DNA from: Strongylocentrotus droebachiensis
Lineage: Eukaryota > Echinodermata > Echinoidea > Camarodonta > Strongylocentrotidae
Direction of reading: 5' to 3'
DNA: 64,000 nucleotides
Assembly (NCBI GenBank): GCA_035222895.1
Contig: JAVYIG010002527.1
Span: forward strand, 62,001 to 126,000
This document shows positions 1-10,491 of this stretch, piece after piece. Made by a program: the position numbers and the translations under genes. The notes beneath the pieces are model-generated. The model had not been told where the DNA came from. It did not search any database and saw only the letters and a list, made by a program, of their open reading frames with translations. The number at the start of each line of letters is the position of its first letter. The first letter of the stretch is position 1.

Positions 1-145
1 AGTTATGTACAAATGTATACATAGAGAAGACTGAAAAGAGAACAAGCCGTGGGTGGACCATTATGTACCGGTACTTTTGTAAACAATAACTTATTGTGTG
101 ATATAATCATTGCAAATACCGGACTAACTGTCTCGTGATCTCGTG

Positions 146-3100
146 ATGGTTAGTGCGAAATACTCGAAGCTACAAGAATCGGAAGACGACGGCCTGACAT
201 TATCAGATAGATATTTCGGAAGAGGCGGTTTCTGTGGCAAAATGTTGAAAGGAGGAGCTGTATTTTTACTCGTTGGCATTTTGCTGGCATTGTGTAGCAG
301 CATATTCGTGGACGGGTTTGGATACCCGTTGCATGCATCATGTAAAATCGATTGGTGAGTGCATGCGGATAAGCGGATTCAGCTAAGCTCAGCTAGCCCA
401 GAATCAGAGCATTTGCAATTTTGCATCATGTACAGCTAGCAGCTATACAGTATATGCTTCTCTGTGTTGTATTGCACAAGTCAAGAGCGATTGTGAGAAA
501 GGAAATGAATTTGAGGATTAAAACCAAACCGTAGGCCTACGTAGCAGATAAAGTTTGCCGAAAAAGGCGAATGGTTCTCTTACTTCTTAGCCATGTTTAA
601 TTGTTAACTAAACAAGTTTTAAATACATTAAGTCCATTTTTAATCAATCAATTATGAGTCAAACAGCAAAAGGTGGGTGCTGTGCAGTGTGGCCAAACTG
701 ACCATGGTCATGGACAATAAATATGCGATTGCTTGATCAATTTGAGGACATATGTGAAATGTTAAATTGATAAAATTACATGACCCTACGTCTACTCCAG
801 GCTTCTGTTCAGGATTTTTTAATTTTTTTTTTTATTTACATATTTTACTTTGGTGTTGGAGGTAATGGTTTACTTTGGTCTATGGAGGAAACAAATGAGT
901 GTGACAGAATTACGTACAGTGGTGCATATTTGCACCACTGGTGCAAAGTACTTGAGTGCCCAAATTTCAACGATACTAGTAGTCTAGTAGTAAATGGGAT
1001 CTTTTTAGAAGAAAAATGATACCAAATTTGCTACAATTGGTTGAGTATTTTTTTTCTTCTTCAGAATTTAGATGCATTTTTGTGATTTTTTTTTGGAAGA
1101 CATCCACTAGCATAGACAGCAATAACCATCTGATTTGGGTCATTTCTTTAATAAAACTGACATTTGTTGTCATTCCCCAATACAGATGGCAACCCAGAGA
1201 TCTCGTACCGTGGGGATGGCTATGTACATATTTTCGTCCACGACATTTTCTCCCTGATTTTCTTTATTTAGATCTAATTTTCTGATTTCTAAATCAGATG
1301 TAAATTAGGTCGGTATGTCATTTGTCCTAATTACAGTTATCAAAATTTGATAACTTAATATTAAATACGTAATTTACGGACTTACTTATATGAATTATCC
1401 AATTTGTATCTCAGATCCGCGAAGCAGTACGTTCATGCATTCGAAATATTACCCGGCGGCCGATATATTTCCGGGTCCACCTACCAAAACATAGCCAAAT
1501 GGCCAATCAGAGCACTCGTTTCGTGGGAGTTCGTTGGTTAAGCTGGGCTGACTCGTAGCGTACATGTAGCTACGGTAGCTATTGGACGTTCGAAAAGAAA
1601 AAATGAATATTCATCAACTAAAACCAAGACGGATAATGTTGACGACGAGACTTTCTCGGATTAATCATTAATTTAGGATCTAAATGAGCAAGCTATCGTA
1701 AGTCAAATAAGCTATATATATGTTATTTTTAATTTGTGTTGTAATTGCAGCAGTTATGAGGATGTAAAGAGTGAAAATCTCGTTGCATATCTCATTCATC
1801 GCGGTCCGGTCGAACCGAACCATTTGTTCCGTACAGTGCCTCACAGAAAGAGGTCCCCAGACTTCAGTCTCTAATTTAAGCCTGAGTCATTACGGTTTTT
1901 GTGCTAAACGGATAACCGTTAAAAGTATACGGGCGGTTTCGTTTAACCGTTAAATAATAATCTGAAAAAGTGAAAATACAGTATTTGTAATAGCGATGTA
2001 GCTCGGAACGCCTGATGGTCTTCAGACTGTCGCGCTGAGCATTCCGAGCCGGACTTTGGCACAAATTGGGTCATTCTGATAAACAGAGACCAGTAATAAA
2101 CAACATACAAAATATCTTATTATTCCTCATCTGAATCTGATATCATGATTAACCTTGCAAAGTTACGCGCCCTGTGAAGATAGCTTGATCTGTGACGTGT
2201 TTATGCCTTTGCAATGCAATGTTTGCATGTGGTCAGGGAGAGAGCTCCCTTCATGCAGGGACATGTCTAGCATGTCCCTGCTGCATGTATCATTGCCATA
2301 TGAAATTATGTGGAAGTGTGTAACACTCACTACCAAGACACACCCTGCAATGAGCTGATCCAAGTTAGTGACCAATCAGGAAGGTTCTCTAGCTATGTGG
2401 GTGGAGTTTGATACCAGCATAAATTACAGGTTGGTGACCGCACGTGCTTTCACACAGTTCAGTGGGAGTCAAGAAGCCATGTGCTCTCCATCTTTTTAAT
2501 TTGTGTTGTAATTGCAGCAGTTATGAGGATGTAAAGAGTGAAAATCTCGTTGCATATCTCATTCATCGCGGTCCGGTCGAACCGAACCATTTGTTCCGTA
2601 CAGTGCCTCACAGAAAGAGGTCCCCAGACTTCAGTCTCTATAATCGGAGGTCTAGTGGAGCCAGACGTAGTCTCAGTGGAACAACCGACGATTAGAGAGA
2701 CTGAAGCTTTCGGTCTACCACTAGCAGTGCTCTTGCAAAAAAATAATAAATATGCTTTTTTGGGGGTGTATGTTAACACATACAAGCATAACCCTTGTAT
2801 TGATAATCATATGCTTTTGTTTATTCAGATATCCTAATTTATATACTGGTAAACAACCATTAATTGGGACCTACACCTGTATACATAATACAAACTATGC
2901 TTTTTAGTAGATCCCCTCGTTATTTAGCATTTTTCAGTGTATTTATATGACTTACCGGTATGATTGTATCTTTTGTCATAACTACATGTACATGTATTAC
3001 CACCATGTACATGTACCGGGTACATTATGCTAAATTATGTTATTTTCAATAAAGTGGAAACAATGAAACTCGAATTTGAAACATGTAATTCTGCTGTGAC

Positions 3101-3609
3101 ACAATCTTTGTTATTGTTCAACCAATGGAAAAAGAATTTCTGTTGCATGACAGATAAATCAATGAATTAAATTACATAACATTTATAAAGTGCCTTTTCA
3201 TTAGATACATGTACATGTACAACATGCAAAAGTATCATTGTTTAGTTTTAAAAATGGTACCGTGCTTAAGCTTCTGTAAAGCTGAAAGTAAAAGTAAGAT
3301 TGAACAAAAACATTACATTCCATACACATTTTCCCTTTTTTTTAAAGCATTTTTATTGCCTTATGTACATGTAACAGAGACATGACATTATACAAATTGT
3401 TTAAAGTGCTGCTTTATTGATCCTGAACAAATTTCTTCCTACACTATTAGTATTAGCATGTGTCACAAAGTGCTGATAGAGTGCTCCCTATAAAACAAAA
3501 ACCTGTCTATCAAATTTGTAAAGCTTGGTATTATTTTTCATGTCGAAAAACGTGGAAAGATTCTCCAATACTAGTGAATCTGACACCCACATTATTAGAA
3601 GTATGCTAG

Positions 3610-3640
<31 letters not shown>

Positions 3641-6600
3641 GGGGGGGGGGGGGGCATCCTGTAAATATCAGCGCCAAGTGTGTTTTGTTATACATGTACA
3701 TGTACATGTACATGTATACTATCAGGAACTCGGTATATACTTGTCCGTAACGCGTAATGCACCACAATTTGATATGTTATTGTTGAAATTGGTGAACTGT
3801 ATTGCATTGACTTATTAATTTCTCTCTTAATATTTCCCTCTTTGTTTGTACAGGGTGTTTGGAATGAACTGTTCCTCAGTTTCTAAGGCTCTCGAGCAAC
3901 AGATCGCGAAATGGAGCACCAAAGATAATTGCGACGGAGGAGGAGAGAAATGCCTCTACAAAGTGAGTTAATTCGTCTTGAAATTCTGTTTTTCTAGTTT
4001 CTTTATCTTATTCCCCATATTCTACTTATTATTATGTTGTACTCCCTCCTCAGCTGTTCCTGTCTCTGCCGCTTCATCGCACCTTCTTCTTCTGTTTTAA
4101 AAAAAAAAAAAATCTCCTTCTCCTTATGCTGTGTTTTTATGTTTTGACACTCTGATAGACACATATGAGCTAGGGTCTTTATTTGTTTTTCAAAAGTTTG
4201 TAATGATTACCAAGATAACCTTGTTTCAGTATAAAGTGTTTTGGCCTTTAAACTATCATTTTGAACCCTAGATTCTTTTCTTTTTTCTGGAATATCCTGT
4301 GTGAAAAGTATATACACAAATAGACTGTATTCCTGATTTAACCTTGAGAGATTCCTATCTCTTGCTGTGAAAGGTTGGCAGGTATGTTAAAGTGCTAATA
4401 CTCATACTTATGTTTGTAGGTGGTCTATTCAAGTCCTTCAAGCTGCCTGCCACACATGATAACCTTGATAAAAATATTCATATAATTTTGGTGGATTTTG
4501 GTAAGGCCCTTCTTGCGTCATGACCAAGACTACTTCACAGTTTCAATGTGGACCTGGGGGGTGTTTCATAAAGCTGTTCGTAAAGTTATGCATGACTTTA
4601 CAAATGACTTATATATGAAGTGCCAGATAGGATGCCCAAATTTTTTTCTGATATTTTCAATAACCTCAATTGAATTATGGCAAAAAATATACTTTGCATT
4701 AAAAATGTTTGTTATCATACATTTAAGAATGTTAATCTACATCTGCACAGTTCAACTTTAGTTGATGTATTTAATAATGATTGAGCATGCCATTTGGCTT
4801 TTCATATACAGGTCGTTTGTTAAGTCATACGTAACTTTACAAACAGCTTTATGAAATACCCCCCTGGCCTATAATATTACTTTTGTCAACATTGTTGAAT
4901 CTTTTCAGCTTGTATCCTCCAATGCTACGACCCTACTCGCCACTCACGAGACACCCGAGAACCACTACTTTGATGACCTCAGCTTCCAGTTTACAAAGGG
5001 CTCTGAAACCTGTAAAGTTTATGTACGTACATCTAGGCCTCTAGGGAATAGACACTATGAATATGATGGACAAAGAAAGAGGACAAAATATACAGTTCCT
5101 CATTCTACCCTCAACAATTGCTATGGTAGACAAAGGAACATCCCTTCACTGCTATTATGTAAAAATGTGTAGAACAGGCGTCACATGCATATTCACCTGT
5201 TCTACACATTTTTACATAATAGCAGTGAAGGGATGTTCCTTTGTCTACCACAGCAATTGTTTAGGGTAGAATGAGGAACTGTTTTGTCCTCTTTCTTTGT
5301 TCGTCATTTTCATAGTGAGAGGATGTAGAAACATATGCAATGCATTTAACATTTGTTTGTCTTCCATCTACTTTTATCTGTGGCGAGAATGAAAGAACAA
5401 CATTCTAACTAAAAATTTGCTATTTTTGTCTTGAAAAAAATGACAATATTCAATTGAATAGCCCAAACACTCATTTGACAAGAAGTAGGGCCATATATCT
5501 TTTTTTTCTCGGTATTGTAAAACCTTAATTTTTTTTTGGAGAAAAAAACAAACTTGAAATTATTGTGGATGAATATCCATTACCCCCCCCCCTCTCGTTC
5601 TTTCATTGCTAATTTTTCAAAAGAAAACCATTTAATTATTCTTTTAATGGATAACATATAGCAGCATCATGTCTTTAATCATTGAAAATCTTTATATGGA
5701 TTTTCAACTTCAGAAACATTATATGCTGTGCTGGACAAATTAATTAACTTTTACATATTTATAATAGATAATATACCAGCATCATGTCTTTAATCATTGA
5801 TTTTTTTATATTTTTATAGGGATTTTAACTTCAGAAACATAGAATGCTATGCTGGACAAATTAACTAACTTTTATATTTATAAAATAGATTATACATCAG
5901 CATCATTTCTCTAATCATTGAAATCTTTAATAGGGATTTTCAACCTCACAAACATGGTATGCCGTGCTGGACAAAGGAACCAACTACTGTAATCTTCACA
6001 ACTTGATCACAGGTATGTTTCGAGTAGGGTCACACCTTGAGCTGGGGGCAAACAATGTATTAAGGTATGAGATCTGCTACTACACATGGAAGATGAAATC
6101 ATCTGTTGAGAATTTTTATGCAATAATAGTGCCCTGCCAGAATAATTTCTGTGTCAGTTGCTTCTCTTTAAAAAGCTTTGCTTAAAGGTACTATGTCCCA
6201 TTTGCAGGCCAAAAAAATGAAAAAGTTAAATTCCAACTGCATTTGAAAGATAATACTAATTTAGAACTTCCCTAAAAAAGGTGGGGCTTGAAAATGTCTT
6301 AAAGTGGGGAAATAACGACTATTAGTTGTCAAATCGACTTTAGGGCTATAGAGCCCAAAAGTAATAGTCTTGATTTTCAGACGATTGTACCGAATGGTCA
6401 TACGTTTTATGCTGCGCAAAGATTCAATCAGTTTAATCTTGGCCATCACAAGAAGTGGGTTATTGATGTAGACAAATGCTCATGTACCCTTTACAACTCT
6501 TTTCATGTATGTTATTACCAAAGAAGAAAAAAGCCAGTCAGTCACTCAATAGTGTCTGACAGTGAATATGAGGACACTGCTAACGTTTAAATTTCACAGA

Positions 6601-7090
6601 TAGGACATACATGACATATTCATAATTCCTGCAAAGTTCTACAGAATTTGAGGTTGGCTGCAAAAGGGACATAGTACCTTTTGCTTAATATGTGTTTCTT
6701 TAATCACCCGCTTCATGTGGACATCACATTTATAATGTTACATTTAAACTTTGGGTCTATCAGAGCTGCCAACCCTCCCGGATTTGTTGGTACAAGGTTC
6801 TACAAGGTACCCATTAATTATTTTGCCAAGGGACTGTTAATAGTGTCTCAGCAGGGCTTGAACCATGAATCATGTGATTCACAGTCCAGCGACATCTCCA
6901 CTACACCATGACACCTAACATGCTAACTTATTTGTATTAGGGGCCCTTAAATCGTCTTACTATGTATTTCTTTTTTAATTTTTTGTTTCAATTCTTAGGA
7001 AGCGCTTTGAACAATACACCTGGCTACAAAGAAACAACAAAGGACGATATCTGCACTCAGTACTCGTCTGCAGATTGTGATGTCTATTGA
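146..7090 (+). CDS. Unrecognised single-pass membrane protein, 200 aa, 5 exons
   Basis: Coding exons are 146-354, 3854-3962, 4909-5022, 5934-6012 and 6999-7090. All junctions are GT/AG and phases join without a break, giving 200 aa and a TGA stop. The product has a short N-terminal tail of about 36 residues rich in acidic and Ser/Tyr residues. One hydrophobic segment follows (about residues 37-55, AVFLLVGILLALCSSIFV), then a Cys-containing ectodomain with NCS, NAT and NNT glycosylation sequons. Basic residues just before the membrane segment suggest a type II topology, N-terminus inside. The ectodomain contains WYAVLDKGTNYCNLHNL and a Cys-rich tail CTQYSSADC. I do not recognise the family and assign no function. 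The start is the ATG opening exon 1. A polyadenylation-like AATAAA lies at 8185-8190. Two decayed partial copies of exon 4 lie just upstream of it. Confidence 0.85.
1726..1873. repeat. 148-bp perfect direct repeat, copy 1
   Basis: This block is base-for-base identical to 2493-2640, 767 bp downstream, inside intron 1 of the first gene. It begins with a T-rich run ending in TTGCAG, which resembles a splice acceptor. A short open stretch follows (YEDVKSENLVAYL and onward). The two copies diverge immediately outside the block. I do not recognise the encoded peptide. Confidence 0.9.
2254..2281. repeat. Short perfect hairpin
   Basis: The arms GCAGGGACATG and CATGTCCCTGC are perfect reverse complements around a 5-6 base loop. 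The hairpin lies between the two 148-bp direct repeats. No known regulatory RNA structure is recognised. Confidence 0.7.
2493..2706. repeat. 148-bp direct repeat, copy 2, joined to a small inverted-repeat element
   Basis: Positions 2493-2640 repeat 1726-1873 exactly. Unlike copy 1 it runs on into a compact inverted-repeat unit at 2629-2706. The ends of that unit, CTTCAGTCTCTATAATCGG and the reverse complement of its right end, are near-identical. The same small unit occurs in opposite orientation at about 46035-46110 in CLCN6 intron 1, so it is a dispersed element. Confidence 0.8.
3612..3718. repeat. Poly-T/poly-G tract and ACATGT tandem repeat
   Basis: A run of about 28 T is followed by about 12 G at 3612-3653. 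A TACATG hexamer repeat occupies roughly 3691-3717. The TACATGTACA motif recurs singly in many intergenic stretches of the window. This lies in intron 1 of the first gene, 140 bp before exon 2. Confidence 0.9.
4556..4864. mobile_element. Non-autonomous inverted-repeat element (GGGGGG-TGTTTCATAAAGC ends)
   Basis: The left end GTGTTTCATAAAGCTGTTCG and the right end, read as reverse complement, share more than 30 bp with few differences, preceded by six G. The element is about 309 bp, non-coding, and lies in intron 2 of the first gene. Related ends occur at 59481-59631 and, more diverged, at 24735-25279. A 5-bp CCTGG duplication is possible, but the palindromic flanks make this ambiguous. Confidence 0.8.
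5053..5317. mobile_element. Foldback element, near-perfect ~124-bp arms
   Basis: Arms 5053-5178 and 5196-5317 are almost perfect reverse complements around a loop of about 17 bases. They differ by a handful of substitutions and a small indel. The inverted repeat takes up practically the whole element, as in foldback-type MITEs. It sits 30 bp downstream of exon 3 of the first gene, inside intron 3. No transposase is encoded. Confidence 0.9.
5650..5933 (+). pseudogene. Two decayed tandem copies of exon 4 and its upstream intron
   Basis: A unit of roughly 115-120 bp containing GCATCATGTCTTTAATCATTG is present three times; the third copy carries the real exon 4 at 5934. Copy A (exon-like part from about 5698) keeps an open frame reading GFSTSETLYAVLDK but has lost the acceptor AG. 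Copy B (from about 5819) keeps TAG at the acceptor but has lost one base, creating an immediate stop. Neither keeps the 3' half of the exon or a donor. Confidence 0.85.
6184..6681. mobile_element. MITE with AAAGGTACTATGTCCC inverted ends
   Basis: Left end AAAGGTACTATGTCCCATTT and the reverse complement of the right end match over about 23 bp. Both sides are flanked by TGCTT (6179-6183 and 6682-6686), a likely 5-bp target duplication. The element is 498 bp, in intron 4 of the first gene. The only open frames inside are short and unconvincing. Confidence 0.8.
6800..6915 (-). mobile_element. tRNA-derived SINE head (degenerate)
   Basis: Read on the minus strand, this segment has an A-box-like TGGTGTAGTGGAGATG and a B-box-like GGTTCAAGCCC about 40 bases apart. 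That is the arrangement of a tRNA-derived polymerase III promoter. No mature tRNA can be folded with confidence. The body beyond the B box is diverged. It lies 85 bp before exon 5 of the first gene. Confidence 0.55.
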
Positions 7091-7631
7091 GGTACTTCCT
7101 AAATCACATATGTTCCTTCACATCAATTAAAAGCATAGAACACTGACCAGTCCAACTGAATAGAAGATGTCATCAAATATAAGAGTTTACATCTATTATC
7201 TCCGAAATTTAATTTCACTTGTTTTTATAACAGATGCACCTACATGCTGAATATAATCTTGCAAAGTACTAATCAGAGCACAAATCATGGGCACACATTG
7301 TCTGCATTAAAAAAAAATTGTGTATATTTTGAGTTTTGTTGTGCAAATTCCATGCTTTTTGCTGGGGAATTGATCTTGTTACCATGCAAGGAAAGCAGTG
7401 TCAAGACATGTCATGAAAAGATGTATGATATAGATCAAATATATAAGTACATGTAAGAGATATATACATGTAGATTTATTCCTTAAAGGTTTGATATATG
7501 TATATGTATATGTATGCATTGATTGTAGATCATAATTCATACTCAATTTCAAATGCAAACAATTCTTGTTTAAAGTGTGCAGTGATCTATGCCTGGTATC
7601 ATAGAAAATACGAGCAAATACGAGCAATGTA

Positions 7632-7800
7632 CAGTCAAACCTGTCATAGTGACCACCTCTATATAAAGGCCACCTGTGTAGTGGTCTCTTCCTCTCTAAG
7701 ATAAATGTGTGGAGTAAAATCTGTCTAGAAAGGCCACCTGTTTACATTGGCCTCTATTGTTAACCTTGGATTGCCTTTATGCTTTATAGACAGGTTTGAC
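7632..7800. mobile_element. TA-flanked MITE (CAGTCAAACCTGTC ends), decayed copy
   Basis: Starts with CAGTCAAACCTGTC directly after a TA and ends with GACAGGTTTGAC; the last bases of the right end are eroded. It belongs to the same family as 35977-36133. TA target sites and this end type fit pogo/Tc1-mariner-like non-autonomous elements. It lies in the presumed 3' untranslated region of the first gene. Confidence 0.7.
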
Positions 7801-8229
7801 AATTTAAAATTGTCTAGTTGACTTGACATTTTGAATAGAGCTGATCTGGAATAGAGAAATAAGTTGCAATACTTTCGGTCAATTACTTATATTGAATATT
7901 TTTATCAAGGATTTCACTTGATAACATGTTTGTTTTTTTTTCTCTGAAATGTTAAGTACTTAAGATTGTTTATCAGAGATTGTACTTACATGTAGAATGT
8001 AACAATTGTTAGAGGTGCAGGGTCAGTTAATGAATGTAGCCTTCCAAATTTCAATACATAATACATAATATACTGTCTGTAATATATAGCAGAAACATAA
8101 GTGAATTTTAGTGTAAGAAAATGTCAAATTCATTATGTAGTCTACTTGTGTTGTTTGTAATTCTTTTCATATAGTTTTATAACAAATAAAGTAAATTCAG
8201 ATTACCTAGATTAACTTGTCTCTTATTTA

Positions 8230-10490
8230 AGGAAGTAAAACTTCATGCACACATAATAACTACATCATCATTTTATGATGGACAAGTTCTTGAGCGCGCT
8301 AATTTTCAATTTTTTAAGGACATGTTTTTTTATATTACCGGTATTCATTTATTTAATTTTCATATTCTTGTTCATGTAAACCTGCGCAAACAACATCTGA
8401 ACTATCAGTTTTACTAGATCCAGCCAACATAAATATGTTGTATTACACTGTATTTTATTATTATTATTTCGACTTTTTTTAAATAATTTTAAAATCATAA
8501 TAATATCAATCATAGTAATAATAATTATTAATATTATTATCATTATTGTCATGTATTTACATTTTGGTAGGTCAGAAATTACTTTATTAGGAGGAGTTGA
8601 GAGGTATGAACGGAATATGCAATGCATGTGTAGTGTAAATGTCATTAGAATTCATGAATATGTTTCTTATATTAAACCTTTGGTACAATTAATAAAAACA
8701 ATAAGAATTGCAGTTTGTTACCTCTTTTCATTTATTGAGTTATACTGTACATTATCAATACCTACTACATGAAAAGTTAACACTGAAAAAGTATCCATAC
8801 TAATTATTTATTATTATTGGCATCCAACTTCTGACTGGCTATGGCAGCCCAATTAGCAACTGGCTTGATAAGATTTCATGAATCTTCTTGATACATAATG
8901 CAATGGAGTCTTGTTTTGAGCTTTACAGTTCTTAAATTTACCAATGGTAGATTGAAAAATACAAGGTACATTTGTCAATTGGAATAGCTGAACAAGAAGT
9001 TTTCAAAATATTATCATGGCGTAGAAGACTAAATTATGATATTAATTATTTCATTCATGTTGCAGCTCAGATTTAAACATATCCTTAATTAAAGTATAGA
9101 TCAGTTTATACCGCAATACATTTCTACTACTCTGGCTAGCAAAATTATTTACAGCTGCATGACCAAACAAATGTTTTTCCTTTAAATCTAGTGTTCTCTA
9201 TGATCAGTACATGTACATGCCCAATTGTACTTGCATTTTTATATACCGTACATGTTTTCATCAACATGTTCCTCATTCAAGATATGCATTAAAATGATTA
9301 TTTAAAAAGAATTTTGATAAGGATACTTTCCAAAAGTAATTTACAATCCCTAAACTACCCTAGACCATCATGTCCTAATGGGAAGAGATGGGGCTTATTC
9401 TGGAATGTTTGAAATGCTTCATTCAACCTACGGAAGCATGGATTTGCTGTGACATTAGTAATGTCTTAAATTCAGGGCATTTCTTTTATGTAACTATCTG
9501 AAGGTCTTAAATCGATACCGAACTGATTAACTTTCTGCCCTAGGGTAATGTTTAGTGCACAGCGCCATCTCATGGTCAACTTAGCAACAGTACCCAATAC
9601 CAAATTTCCACGTTGCATGAACCAACAGTTCAGCTAGTGAAGCAGCGAGTTACGGTATCATACTGCTACAGCTGACCTGAGAAGGCGCTAGAGGGGATTT
9701 TGCGATAGTGCTTCCAGTACAGAATGGCATTAAAGCGAAATTTCAGAACAAACGTTCAGACAGTTAATCAATCTACAGATATTGTAACATTTTGGGAATC
9801 AAAAGAATGCTGTCTAAAATTTCAATTCACTTTTGCAATTGCTGGCTGTGAAGAATTGTATACCATTGTCATAGCAATAAAAAAAGATGGAAATAAAACC
9901 CAATTAGAATAATAATCATCTTAATTAAAATCAAAATAGGAATAAAAGGTCTCTTAAACCCAGTAATATAACGTTAAAAAGCAATGTACATAAGTCATGC
10001 ATACATTTATGAGTTTTATAGTCTTGGAAATAGGGACATGATTTCAAGATGATTCCTTTTTATATGAAACGGCTGGAGGGTTTTAATCTTGGTACATGTA
10101 AGTACAGGAGAATCGTATCTTTAATAGGCGGAGGCATGGAGGTCCCTCATCGACACATCTTGTCTCAGCAAACGGGCTCATTCTCTATGACGAATGGTCT
10201 ACAATCCACCGTTAAAATGGAAAAGTTGATGATGTTAAGCCAACAGGTGCATGCTCACAACCCCTGTCCTGGGGATATAGGATAATTTGCATTTACTGTG
10301 AGGGTACTCAATCACTTTCTACATGTAAATGGCATGCTTGCTTGTGCGAGCATTGTGCCATACAATACCAGGAAGATCTTTCCTGTAAAATAGTACATGT
10401 ATCATAATAGTCTTTTAGTTCTCCTTCACATGGTCTGTCCATAGAGCATCTATAGTTCATAAAGTGCCCATGGTCGGTGAAGGGGTTGTC
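8230..10490. other. Intergenic stretch, no gene seen
   Basis: Between the 3' end of the first gene and the NIP7 stop codon. The sequence is AT-rich with ATT/ATA-rich tracts near 8450-8545. I find no open reading frame with family resemblance and no clear transposon ends. Confidence 0.6.
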
Positions 10491-10491
10491 C

